From NCBI GenBank assembly GCA_027002995.1, contig JALWZB010000105.1, forward strand, positions 1 through 45,812: a stretch of 45,812 bases of DNA, given 5' to 3'. A program made the translations under genes and the position numbers. Source of the DNA: Desulfurococcales archaeon. GTDB lineage: Archaea > Thermoproteota > Thermoprotei_A > Sulfolobales > NBVN01. This document shows positions 23,817-30,611 of the stretch, one piece after another (within the stretch, counting starts at the first letter, position 1; every line of letters begins with the position of its first letter). The notes under the pieces were generated by a model that ran no database searches, was not told where the DNA came from, and saw only the letters and a program-made list of their open reading frames with translations.

Positions 23817-24212
23817 TCAATGCTTAGTACGTATCAAATCCAGTATGAATCTTAGGAAGTGCTCCACAGCCTTTATCGGGTCTTCAGGTAAGTGACTCTC
23901 CTCAACCCTATCTTCACTACCTCTATGAAAGTGTTTTGGAAATGTCCTTATATGCTGATGTTTTTCATGAGGTGCGTTGTCGTGTCGATAAACTGTTCCA
24001 TCAATATGCCTTCTCTCGTAGTGTAAGCTATAGCGTCCACTAGAACTCCAATAAATGTCAAGGAAACTACTATCAACGAAGACAACGCGCACCTTCGCTA
24101 CTACTCCAGAAGCTAACTCTACTTTAGCAACCTCACGTATGAAATCTCTGTACCTCTTTGAAGCAACTGTTATGAGATAGCTATATATGGTCTCGAGTAC
24201 GTCCTTTTTCAA
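23817..24212 (-). CDS. TumE-like (DUF6516) toxin of a type II toxin-antitoxin system
   Basis: 131 residues. The family core is clear: VVFVDSSFLDIYW, GRYSLHYERRHIDGTVYRHD, then DNAPHEKHQHIRTFPKHFH and EDPIKAVEHFLRFIL at the end. The conserved Tyr/His/Asp pattern (YxxH...RxDNAPH...H) defines DUF6516, the TumE toxin family. It would act in the cytosol; the molecular target is not established here. TTG start at 24212, with AGGAG immediately before it and 3 nt after the antitoxin stop, suggesting coupled and perhaps weak translation. Antitoxin-first order is typical of type II systems. Confidence 0.78.
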   Translation of the reverse strand: MKKDVLETIYSYLITVASKRYRDFIREVAKVELASGVVAKVRVVFVDSSFLDIYWSSSGRYSLHYERRHIDGTVYRHDNAPHEKHQHIRTFPKHFHRGSEDRVEESHLPEDPIKAVEHFLRFILDLIRTKH

Positions 24213-24215
24213 CTC

Positions 24216-24524
24216 CTAGAGCCTCAATGCTTCACTAAGTTTTTTCTTTTCTTCGAGGAGTCTTTCTAGCGTTATTAGGTCTTCCCATGCAGGATGCTCA
24301 GCAACCTTACCTCTGCGTATATATCTCTCTAACTCCTCAGCACTTCGAACGCCGTACTTAGTGAGTATCTCAGCTATCTCAGCCTCTATAAGAGCAAGCT
24401 TGCGTCTGAGCCAAACTTCCACAGCTTCACGTTCAAGTCTCTCCGGCGAAATTCCCAGACGGCGTGCTACGACATCGACAACCCTAGCCATACCTCTATC
24501 CACATATAACTTCGTGCGGAGCAC
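24216..24524 (-). CDS. Predicted antitoxin partner of the TumE-like toxin
   Basis: 102 residues. The N-terminus (RTKLYVDRGMARVVDVVARR, then LGISPERLEREAVEVWLRRK) looks like a DNA-binding or dimerisation segment. The C-terminal half is charged and helical (AEIAEILTKYGVRSAEELER, then EHPAWEDLITLERLLEEKKK), the pattern of toxin-binding tails in archaeal TA antitoxins. Upstream of and 3 nt from the toxin gene, on the same strand. The family was assigned mainly from this context; it is not the HTH antitoxin described with bacterial TumE. Confidence 0.65.
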   Translation of the reverse strand: MLRTKLYVDRGMARVVDVVARRLGISPERLEREAVEVWLRRKLALIEAEIAEILTKYGVRSAEELERYIRRGKVAEHPAWEDLITLERLLEEKKKLSEALRL

Positions 24525-24629
24525 GATAAGTTTAGCGGATGTATCTATGCACTACACTATCAGTTCTGATATCCATGTATGAAAATATTAATATGAATAG
24601 CTGTTTGAGTCCTGCACAGGGGTGTTAGT

Positions 24630-24697
24630 GTGAAAGAGGAGTTTCTATTGTTTGGTGCGGCGGCCGGGATTTGAACCCGGGATCTCCGGCTTGGGGG
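24630..24697 (+). pseudogene. Probable int(N) fragment of a tyrosine integrase
   Basis: GTG at 24630 preceded by GGGGTG at 24619-24624 opens the frame VKEEFLLFGAAAGI, which runs into the right repeat and hits TGA inside the tRNA T-loop. After that stop the same frame reads TRDLRLG, identical to the start of the left-end remnant. Many archaeal tRNAs with a TTCGA T-loop give an Arg codon (CGA) at this position; here the T-loop TTCAAAT gives TGA. Confidence 0.45.
24652..24697 (-). repeat. attachment-site direct repeat, right copy (inside tRNA-Gly)
   Basis: 46 bp identical to 23388-23433, covering the encoded CCA, acceptor 3' strand, T arm, variable region and 3' anticodon arm plus loop of the intact tRNA-Gly gene. 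Integration therefore kept the tRNA functional. Confidence 0.9.
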
Positions 24698-24731
24698 GCC
24701 GGCGTCCTAGACCAGGCTAGACGACCGCCGC
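24653..24731 (-). tRNA. tRNA-Gly (anticodon CCC) with C at position 33
   Basis: Complete cloverleaf with encoded CCA. Acceptor GCGGCGG pairs perfectly with CCGCCGC, discriminator is A73, D stem GTCT/GGAC, T stem CCGGG/CCCGG with loop TTCAAAT. The anticodon stem CCGGC/GCCGG encloses the loop CCCCCAA, giving anticodon CCC. The base before the anticodon is C, not the near-universal U33. The 5' half (24698-24731) is outside the integrated repeat. Confidence 0.92.
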
Positions 24732-24770
24732 GCCATGATTTTTGTTTTGGGTGAGGCTTATAAGTTCTAG

Positions 24771-25538
24771 TTATTTTCTCTTTATTGATTTTATGATTTC
24801 TACGCTTTTTTCAGGGTCTTTCTCTACTATTGTTCCTGTTACTATGATATCTGCGCCTGCCTTTACGGCGGCCTTGGCTTTCTCGGGTGACCTTATGCCT
24901 CCTCCGACGATGAGTGTTAGGTTCTTCTTTACTTTGGCTGCGTACCTTATGAAGGTGGGTGGTATTGGTTCTGGCGCTCCGGATCCTGCTTCGAGGTATG
25001 CGTACTTCATTCCCATCATCCTGGCTGCTAGTATATATGCGGCCCCTATTTCGGGGCGGTCGTACGGTATTGGCCTTGCTCTCCCAACATATCCTGCCGC
25101 ACCGCCGTACCCAACTATTATGTAAGCTGTGGGTAAGGTTTCTAGTCCATATCTTTCTATTATTGGTGCTCCGAGTACCTGCGCACCTATGATGAAGTAT
25201 GGATCGTCTGAATTTAGGAGCGAGAGGAAGAGTATGGCGTCAGCATACCTGGATATACCGGTGATGTTTCCTGGGAATAGTATGACTGGGACTCCCAGCC
25301 CCTTAAGTTCCTGAACTACAGTGTCAGCGTCCCTTTCCGAGACCCCCACAGACCCGCCGACGAGGAATGCGTCTGTTCCTGCCTCAACCATGGACTTACC
25401 CAGTTTGCGCACGTTCTTTATTGCTTCCCCGCAAGCCTTGTCAGGATCTATTAGCGTGAAGTGTAGCGCGTCTTCCTCAGCGATCTTATTAATGATGTAG
25501 TCATGCACCGATGACCAGCTATTCTGTGCCTTCCTCAA
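24771..25538 (-). CDS. Geranylgeranylglyceryl phosphate synthase
   Basis: Makes the first ether bond of archaeal membrane lipids, joining sn-glycerol-1-phosphate to geranylgeranyl diphosphate. A TIM-barrel of 255 residues with the family motifs TLIDPDKA (about residues 27-34), DAFLVGGSVGV (about 55-65), VPVILFPGNITGIS, YLEAGSGAP (about 180-190) and the phosphate-binding LIVGGGIRSPEKA. TTG 25538, preceded by GGAGGAAAGCG and overlapping the elf1 stop region, fits translational coupling with the upstream gene. Confidence 0.96.
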   Translation of the reverse strand: MRKAQNSWSSVHDYIINKIAEEDALHFTLIDPDKACGEAIKNVRKLGKSMVEAGTDAFLVGGSVGVSERDADTVVQELKGLGVPVILFPGNITGISRYADAILFLSLLNSDDPYFIIGAQVLGAPIIERYGLETLPTAYIIVGYGGAAGYVGRARPIPYDRPEIGAAYILAARMMGMKYAYLEAGSGAPEPIPPTFIRYAAKVKKNLTLIVGGGIRSPEKAKAAVKAGADIIVTGTIVEKDPEKSVEIIKSIKRK

Positions 25539-25854
25539 CGCTTTCCTCCTCGGGAGTCTCGTAAGCTACCTCAATCTCACCAGAGGTAAATTTATCTAGG
25601 AACTTCGAGTATATGTCCACAGCGTCAAGTATCGGGGGTATGTCCTCCATAATTGCGCGTAACCCGCATGAAGGGTTGAGGCACTTGATTACGGCTCTTT
25701 TCCTAGTGAAGCTCTCGTCCTCTTTGTTAACAGTGTATTCCTCAACATCGATAACCAGGTTAGGTAACCCACAGGCTGGGCATTGAAACACCTTAGGTAG
25801 TCGGCGCCTTTGCGGCCTTATTTTCCTATAGCGTTTCCTTCTGCGCCTACCCAT
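25519..25854 (-). CDS. Elf1-like transcription elongation factor, zinc-ribbon protein
   Basis: 111 residues: very basic N-terminus (MGRRRRKRYRKIRPQRRR), a zinc ribbon with FQCPACGLPN and, about 35 residues later, IKCLNPSCGL, then an acidic tail. Size, the basic tail and CxxC...CxxxxC spacing match archaeal Elf1, which binds RNA polymerase and aids elongation. Coupled to the GGGP synthase gene by a 20-bp overlap. Confidence 0.88.
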   Translation of the reverse strand: MGRRRRKRYRKIRPQRRRLPKVFQCPACGLPNLVIDVEEYTVNKEDESFTRKRAVIKCLNPSCGLRAIMEDIPPILDAVDIYSKFLDKFTSGEIEVAYETPEEESVEEGTE

Positions 25855-25895
25855 TAAACCACCGTGTTAGGGGATACGTGAGACCTATAATTAAG

Positions 25896-26288
25896 TTACC
25901 GCCGCTTGAGAAGTAATTTACGTAACGTATTAGATTTGCCATCTAGGATAAGTTCGTATATTATATCATAGAATTCGTCGGTACTCAACCGAAGCTCCTT
26001 AACAGCACCCTTCCTCTCGGCAACCTCGGTCGCCACGAGGTGGTAGCAGGCAGGTCTCCTACGGCGTAACGCGACGTTGAACTCAAAGTCCTTACACGTG
26101 CAGAAGAATCTCCTCACGATGAAGTAATCGCGGTCCCTGCCCTTAAAGAAGGTGAAGCTCCTGCCCCCAACGCTTACCCTTATTACTCTCTTCTCATGTA
26201 TTGCTGCCTTAGATCGGGGCGGTATGTCTAAGTTGTCGCCAGATAGGTAGGTTAGGGTTCTCGCATATCCTTGAGCTTCGTGGAGCAT
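25896..26288 (-). CDS. SWIM zinc-finger protein
   Basis: 130 residues with the SWIM signature CTCKDFEFNVALRRRRPACYH (CxC-Xn-CxH) at about residues 63-82, preceded by beta strands (KRVIRVSVGGRSFTFFKGRD). SWIM domains bind DNA or proteins and occur in recombination-linked factors. No other domain is present. It lies 41 bp upstream of the elf1-like gene on the same strand. The specific role is unknown. Confidence 0.78.
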   Translation of the reverse strand: MLHEAQGYARTLTYLSGDNLDIPPRSKAAIHEKRVIRVSVGGRSFTFFKGRDRDYFIVRRFFCTCKDFEFNVALRRRRPACYHLVATEVAERKGAVKELRLSTDEFYDIIYELILDGKSNTLRKLLLKRR

Positions 26289-26319
26289 GGGTGAGCACTA
26301 CCTCGTAACTAGTGCTTCG

Positions 26320-27870
26320 TTATATGAGCTTCAGGGATATCGTTATGCCGTACTCGCTCTCAAGCTTCCTTAGCTTTCTCCTTAGTCTCTTGAGCGACCT
26401 GAGGTCCTCTCTGGGAACGAGTATTGTGACGTCACTGCCCTCTACACGAATTTCGGCTGTCGGCACGATGTTATGGAGTATTCTACGTAGCCTGCTTTCC
26501 AACCCGGTGATTCCAAGCCCCCTGACAGGAACCACTATTGTTTGCTCGCCGAAGGTGTATATCTCGTATTCTAGCTGACCGGTGAGGAAGTCCTTCACCT
26601 CCACCACGGGTCTCGCTAACTCAGCTTCCCTTAAGCCTGTGGGTAACTTCACGGTCATATTTAACTCGTATACTTTCCGAACTTCACCCTCCTCGATGAA
26701 TATGACGGTGTCGATTATGGATGGTATCATGCCTAGGTCGACCCTACGCAGGAACCTCTGGACCGCGTCTATAGGCGTGGTTGCGTGTACGACGCCAATC
26801 ATGCCTATGCCAGCTAACCTTAAATCAACGTAGAGTCTGAAGTCGTCATCGGTTCTCATCTCGTCAAATACCGTGTAGTCTGGTCTCGAGAGGAGGAGTA
26901 TGTCATGTAACTCGTCAGGCGATGCATACACTTTAGAATACTGAGTTACGTCTGGGGGTAACCTCATGTCACGCGGTGATTCAATGGTCTTTACAACTTT
27001 TCTCTTACGCATATAGTACTCGGCGAGTGCTTGTGCAAAGGTTGTCTTACCCATCCCTGGCGCGCCAGCTATCAGTATGCCTTCAGCGCGTTCCTCCAGC
27101 CTCCGCACTAGCTTGGGAGGTAGGTTATAGTCCTCTAGCTTGGGCTTGGCTAGCGGGCGTACTGCAGTGATTTCCCACCCGTCACTCATCGGCGGTCTAG
27201 TAATTACTATTCTGTAGTCGCCGAGCTGAACGATCGTTGATCCCATCCTCTCAACCTCTACGACGGCTTCGGACGTTGTCCTGGCGGCCTCTATGATCTC
27301 GTCAGCTATTGCCTCTACCTCCTCCCTACTGAGTGGTGACTCACTTAACTGAACTAAGGACCAGTGACCAGGATACCCCTTCTTAGCGTACGGAGGTGCA
27401 CCCTCCTTCAAGTGTACTGACATAGTTGAATCGTCGAAGAACCTCTCAAGTAGTGTTAAGCGTGCCCTAGGTGGTGGAACGTAAAGCACCTTAATGCCTA
27501 AGGACTCAGCAGCTAACTGCTGGACCTTTGACGAGGTTATGAGTGTCGCGCCCGTATCCAAACAATAGCTACGTGTTAGAGAGTCTAGCGTTGAGTACTT
27601 CCTCCTTCCAGACACCTCAACAACGTCAAGTTCGATGCCCTTACTCTCACACGCTGCCCTAATTAGCCTCAGTTCCTCAAGACCTATAAGGCCAACAGCA
27701 CGTCCCTCCTTAGCCTGCTCCTCAAACGAATCCACTACCTCCTTGAGTATCACGAGCCTGCCCTTAAGTTTCCCGTCAATTACTAACCTACGTAGTGTGC
27801 CGTCAGTAATCACGCTCACGTCAGGCACGAACACCTCAACACTGATTTCCCGGATTCCCAAGACATCCAT
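26320..27870 (-). CDS. PIN-domain / PilT-type ATPase with C-terminal KH-like domain
   Basis: 516-residue protein of the archaeal PINc-VirB11/PilT ATPase family. The N-terminal PIN domain has the acidic pattern VPDVSVITDG, FEEQA and DTGATLITSSKVQQL. The central secretion-ATPase core has Walker A GAPGMGKTTFA (about residues 262-272), TIESPRDMRLPP and Walker B-like PDYTVFDEMRTDDD. The C-terminus (VPVRGLGITGLESRLRRIL, then IRVEGSDVTILVPREDL) resembles a KH-like RNA-binding domain. An RNA-processing or quality-control role fits the domains better than pilus retraction, as no pilin genes are near. Confidence 0.88.
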   Translation of the reverse strand: MDVLGIREISVEVFVPDVSVITDGTLRRLVIDGKLKGRLVILKEVVDSFEEQAKEGRAVGLIGLEELRLIRAACESKGIELDVVEVSGRRKYSTLDSLTRSYCLDTGATLITSSKVQQLAAESLGIKVLYVPPPRARLTLLERFFDDSTMSVHLKEGAPPYAKKGYPGHWSLVQLSESPLSREEVEAIADEIIEAARTTSEAVVEVERMGSTIVQLGDYRIVITRPPMSDGWEITAVRPLAKPKLEDYNLPPKLVRRLEERAEGILIAGAPGMGKTTFAQALAEYYMRKRKVVKTIESPRDMRLPPDVTQYSKVYASPDELHDILLLSRPDYTVFDEMRTDDDFRLYVDLRLAGIGMIGVVHATTPIDAVQRFLRRVDLGMIPSIIDTVIFIEEGEVRKVYELNMTVKLPTGLREAELARPVVEVKDFLTGQLEYEIYTFGEQTIVVPVRGLGITGLESRLRRILHNIVPTAEIRVEGSDVTILVPREDLRSLKRLRRKLRKLESEYGITISLKLI

Positions 27871-27958
27871 CCCTATGATGAAGGACTAAGCGAGTTTATA
27901 AGCGCCTAGGCAGAAACCGATTTTAACCCGTTATACCCCACAAAATAATGGGTTGTGT

Positions 27959-28036
27959 GGCTCCGGTAGCGCAGATCGGTAGCGCGCGGGGCTGTGGACC
28001 CCGAGGTCCCGGGTTCAAGTCCCGGCCGGAGCCCCA
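27959..28036 (+). tRNA. tRNA-His (anticodon GUG)
   Basis: Cloverleaf with acceptor GCTCCGG/CCGGAGC, anticodon stem-loop CGGGG-CTGTGGA-CCCCG (anticodon GTG) and T stem CCGGG/CCCGG with loop TTCAAGT. A G at 27959 (position -1) faces C73, the G-1:C73 pair that defines histidine tRNAs, so G-1 appears to be encoded. CCA is encoded. A TATA-like ATTTTTAAC or TTATACC lies 20-40 bp upstream. Confidence 0.97.
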
Positions 28037-28095
28037 CCTACCCCTTAATTAAGCCACCGGCCCTAGCATATTTCGAGTTTAAGATAGTTATGGTG

Positions 28096-28470
28096 TCAAA
28101 GTTCTTCCTCCAATGCTTGTCTGAAGCTGATGGCGTACATGAGTAATGTACCTATCTCCCGCCTGAGGACCCTTAGGTGTATTGGGTATAGTCGTAGGGG
28201 AGGGCTCTCAGGTTCATTAATATTGAGGATTCTGCAAATCAGCTTTATGGCGATGGGGTCCTCGACCTCAGCAACCATTTCCTTTAGCTCGGCCCTCATT
28301 TCGAGGATTATCGGTAGGAGGAGGTTTCCGCAGAGCTCATTTCCTAGGATGTCGCAGGCCTTCTGGAGTTCGGAGTACCTGAACATGTGGACACTACCGT
28401 CACGCAGTGGGACATGAGGGTATTCCTCGTTGAGGAGTTTCTTGAGGTTCTTCCTCTTCTTTGGAAGCAT
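28096..28470 (-). CDS. UPF0216 (DUF61) family protein
   Basis: 124 residues from ATG 28470 (MLPKKRKNLKKLLNEEYPHV, then PLRDGSVHMFRYSELQKACD) match the archaeal UPF0216 family, whose function is unknown. The frame remains open upstream through sequence that fits the family N-terminus (DKVLERLLRDELKAVNY), but no ATG, GTG or TTG occurs there. A CTG at 28563 has AAGGAGGGG about 7 nt upstream. The true start may therefore be non-canonical and within the end of atpD. It is the last gene of the ATP synthase operon. Confidence 0.85.
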   Translation of the reverse strand: MLPKKRKNLKKLLNEEYPHVPLRDGSVHMFRYSELQKACDILGNELCGNLLLPIILEMRAELKEMVAEVEDPIAIKLICRILNINEPESPPLRLYPIHLRVLRREIGTLLMYAISFRQALEEEL

Positions 28471-28549
28471 GTAGTTGACGGCCTTGAGTTCGTCGCGTAG
28501 TAAGCGCTCTAGAACTTTATCGGTGGTGTTGCTTCCGAACTCTTCACTG

Positions 28550-29209
28550 TTAAGTGGAGGCAGAGGTAGTCCCCTCCTTTCGTGCGAGTATTTGTTTCAC
28601 CTTCTTCATCCTCGTCTTATCTTCACGCTCTCTTTCCTCGAACTTGAATTCCAGGAACTTTATGGTGTTCTCCATCCTAGGTATTAGGACGTTCTCTAAT
28701 GCATTAACCCTTCTCTTAACACGCGCTACCTCGGCGCCTAACCTAGTTATGGAAGCCTCTACCTCACCCAGCCTAGCTGTGAGGTCCAGTAGTTCCTCGA
28801 AGCACCTGCTAGTAAGCGTCAGCAGTATGGGGTACTCTGGACCCTCCCTGGGCTTACCTCCCCTCCTTACCTCAATTAACGGTACGCGGACACCGGCAAC
28901 TACACGCGACCCTATTATACCCTCAACCTTACCGTACCTGGTGCGGGCGTAGGACTCCATTAAGGACGGATCGATGAGGGGTGTTGACTTAATGAGGAGA
29001 GACCCGCATTCCTGCACCTTATCGCAGATCTTCTGACGTAACTCAACGGCATCCTTCATCAGCATTATAAGTTCCTGCGTCAGTATTATGAGACGATCCT
29101 TCAGTACCTTATGTAACCTCTTAGCTACCTTAACCCGCTTCTTTAACCTGATTAACTCTATTTTCGTCGGCCTAGTTACCCTCAACGTCTGCTGTGACAC
29201 TCGCCTCAC
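28550..29209 (-). CDS. atpD: A/V-type ATP synthase subunit D (central stalk)
   Basis: Coiled-coil rotor shaft that couples A3B3 to the membrane ring with subunit F. The start of the conserved part is [20 protein letters not shown], followed by the long N-terminal helix, the central domain ([16 protein letters not shown]) and a second long helix ([20 protein letters not shown]). The frame starts at GTG 29209 inside the end of atpB; GTG 29200 or TTG 29182 would remove an unusual short extension. 219 residues is normal. Confidence 0.95.
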   Translation of the reverse strand: MRRVSQQTLRVTRPTKIELIRLKKRVKVAKRLHKVLKDRLIILTQELIMLMKDAVELRQKICDKVQECGSLLIKSTPLIDPSLMESYARTRYGKVEGIIGSRVVAGVRVPLIEVRRGGKPREGPEYPILLTLTSRCFEELLDLTARLGEVEASITRLGAEVARVKRRVNALENVLIPRMENTIKFLEFKFEEREREDKTRMKKVKQILARKEGTTSAST

Positions 29210-30611
29210 CGCCCTTCAGCGCCTTACGGTACTTGGGGTGGTACTTCTTGATGTTCTCCACGCTGATTAGCTTCAGGTCCTCCTCCGGCAACATTGATAG
29301 GAGCTCCCAACCGATATCCAGGGTCTCCTCAATAGTTCTGCGCTCAAACTCACCTTGGTTTATGAATTTCCTCTCGAATAGTTCTGCGTACTCAAGGTAT
29401 TTTTTATCACGCTCGCTTAGCGACTCAACACCTATTATTGCGGAAAGTTCCCTCAGGTACTGGCCCTCCGTGTACGCCGCTATTAACTGCATGAATACCT
29501 GGTAATGATCCTCCCTGGTCTTGCCGGGACCAACGCCGTCTTTCATGAGCCTGGAGAGTGAGAGGAGGGCATCTACTGGCGGGTAAACACCCTTCCTATG
29601 CAGGTCCCTTGAGAGCACTATCTGCCCTTCAGTTATGTAGCCCGTGAGGTCGGGTATGGGATGCGTTATGTCGTCGTTAGGCATCGTAAGTATGGGCATC
29701 TGCGTCACCGAGCCCTTCATACCTTGAATCCTCCCAGCCCTTTCATAAATCGTTGCGAGGTCCGTGTACATGTAGCCCGGGTACCCTCTCCTCCCGGGGA
29801 TCTCCTCTCTAGCAGCACTTAATTCGCGTAGCGCTTCGCAGTAGTTAGTCATGTCGGTCATCACTACTAGGACATGCATGCCGTGGCGCCATGCGAGGAA
29901 CTCAGCCGTGGTTAAGGCCACTCTAGGAATGACGATTCTTTCGATCACAGGTGAGGCCGCTGTGTTGATGAACGCGACAATGTTCTCAATGTTTCCCGTC
30001 CTCCTTAAGTTCTCTATGAAGAAGTACGCCTCCTCGTAAGTTACGCCTATCGCAGCGAATACTACGGCGAAGCGTTCTTCCTTACCCTTAACCCTCGCCT
30101 GACGCACTATCTGCGCAGCTATCCTGTTATGGGGTAAGCCAGCCCCACTGAATATGGGAAGCTTCTGCCCTCTGACCACCGAGAATAAGCCGTCGATGGC
30201 TGAGATACCTGTCTCAATGAACTCGGAAGGCGGCTCCCTGACCGCAGGGTTTATCGGAGCACCGTTTATGTCTAGCCAATCTTCCGGAACTATTGGGGGA
30301 CCGCCGTCAATAGGTCTTGCTAGGCCATCAAAGATACGGCCAAGCATGTCCAGTGATACAGGTATCCTGAGTACCTCACCCTTGAACCTTACGTGGGCAT
30401 TCTTCAGGTTGACTTCGCTGACCCCGCCGAAGACCTGGAGAACGGCAACGTCTCGTGACACGTCTATTACTTGCCCGAACCTCGTCTCACCGGACTCTAG
30501 GATTACTTCGGCTACTTCATTATACTTGATTCCGGGGACGGGTTTAACGAAGAGCAATGATCCCTTAGCGCTTAGTGCTTTCCTAACTTCCTTCACGTAG
30601 AGTTCTGTCAC
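29172..30611 (-). CDS. atpB: A/V-type ATP synthase subunit B (regulatory)
   Basis: 479-residue non-catalytic partner in the A3B3 hexamer. Typical segments: [60 protein letters not shown] and [10 protein letters not shown]-like [15 protein letters not shown]. The P-loop is degenerate (FSGAGLPHN), as expected for B. It overlaps atpA by 4 nt and atpD by 38 nt. Confidence 0.97.
   Translation of the reverse strand: MTELYVKEVRKALSAKGSLLFVKPVPGIKYNEVAEVILESGETRFGQVIDVSRDVAVLQVFGGVSEVNLKNAHVRFKGEVLRIPVSLDMLGRIFDGLARPIDGGPPIVPEDWLDINGAPINPAVREPPSEFIETGISAIDGLFSVVRGQKLPIFSGAGLPHNRIAAQIVRQARVKGKEERFAVVFAAIGVTYEEAYFFIENLRRTGNIENIVAFINTAASPVIERIVIPRVALTTAEFLAWRHGMHVLVVMTDMTNYCEALRELSAAREEIPGRRGYPGYMYTDLATIYERAGRIQGMKGSVTQMPILTMPNDDITHPIPDLTGYITEGQIVLSRDLHRKGVYPPVDALLSLSRLMKDGVGPGKTREDHYQVFMQLIAAYTEGQYLRELSAIIGVESLSERDKKYLEYAELFERKFINQGEFERRTIEETLDIGWELLSMLPEEDLKLISVENIKKYHPKYRKALKGGEASVTADVEGN

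Larger units (their letters stand above)
23388..24697. mobile_element. Relic of an SSV-type integrated element in tRNA-Gly carrying a TumE-like toxin-antitoxin pair
   Basis: Bounded by a 46-bp perfect direct repeat: 23388-23433 is a displaced 3' half of tRNA-Gly, and 24652-24697 lies inside the complete tRNA. The interior is AT-rich compared with the genes around it. At the right end a frame runs into the repeat and at the left end the same frame runs out of it. This is the split-integrase layout of SSV-type elements, in which attP lies near the 5' end of int. The only intact genes are a toxin-antitoxin pair; no intact integrase, replication or structural gene remains. At 1.3 kb it is very short, so it is a deletion relic or a satellite. 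Confidence 0.75.
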
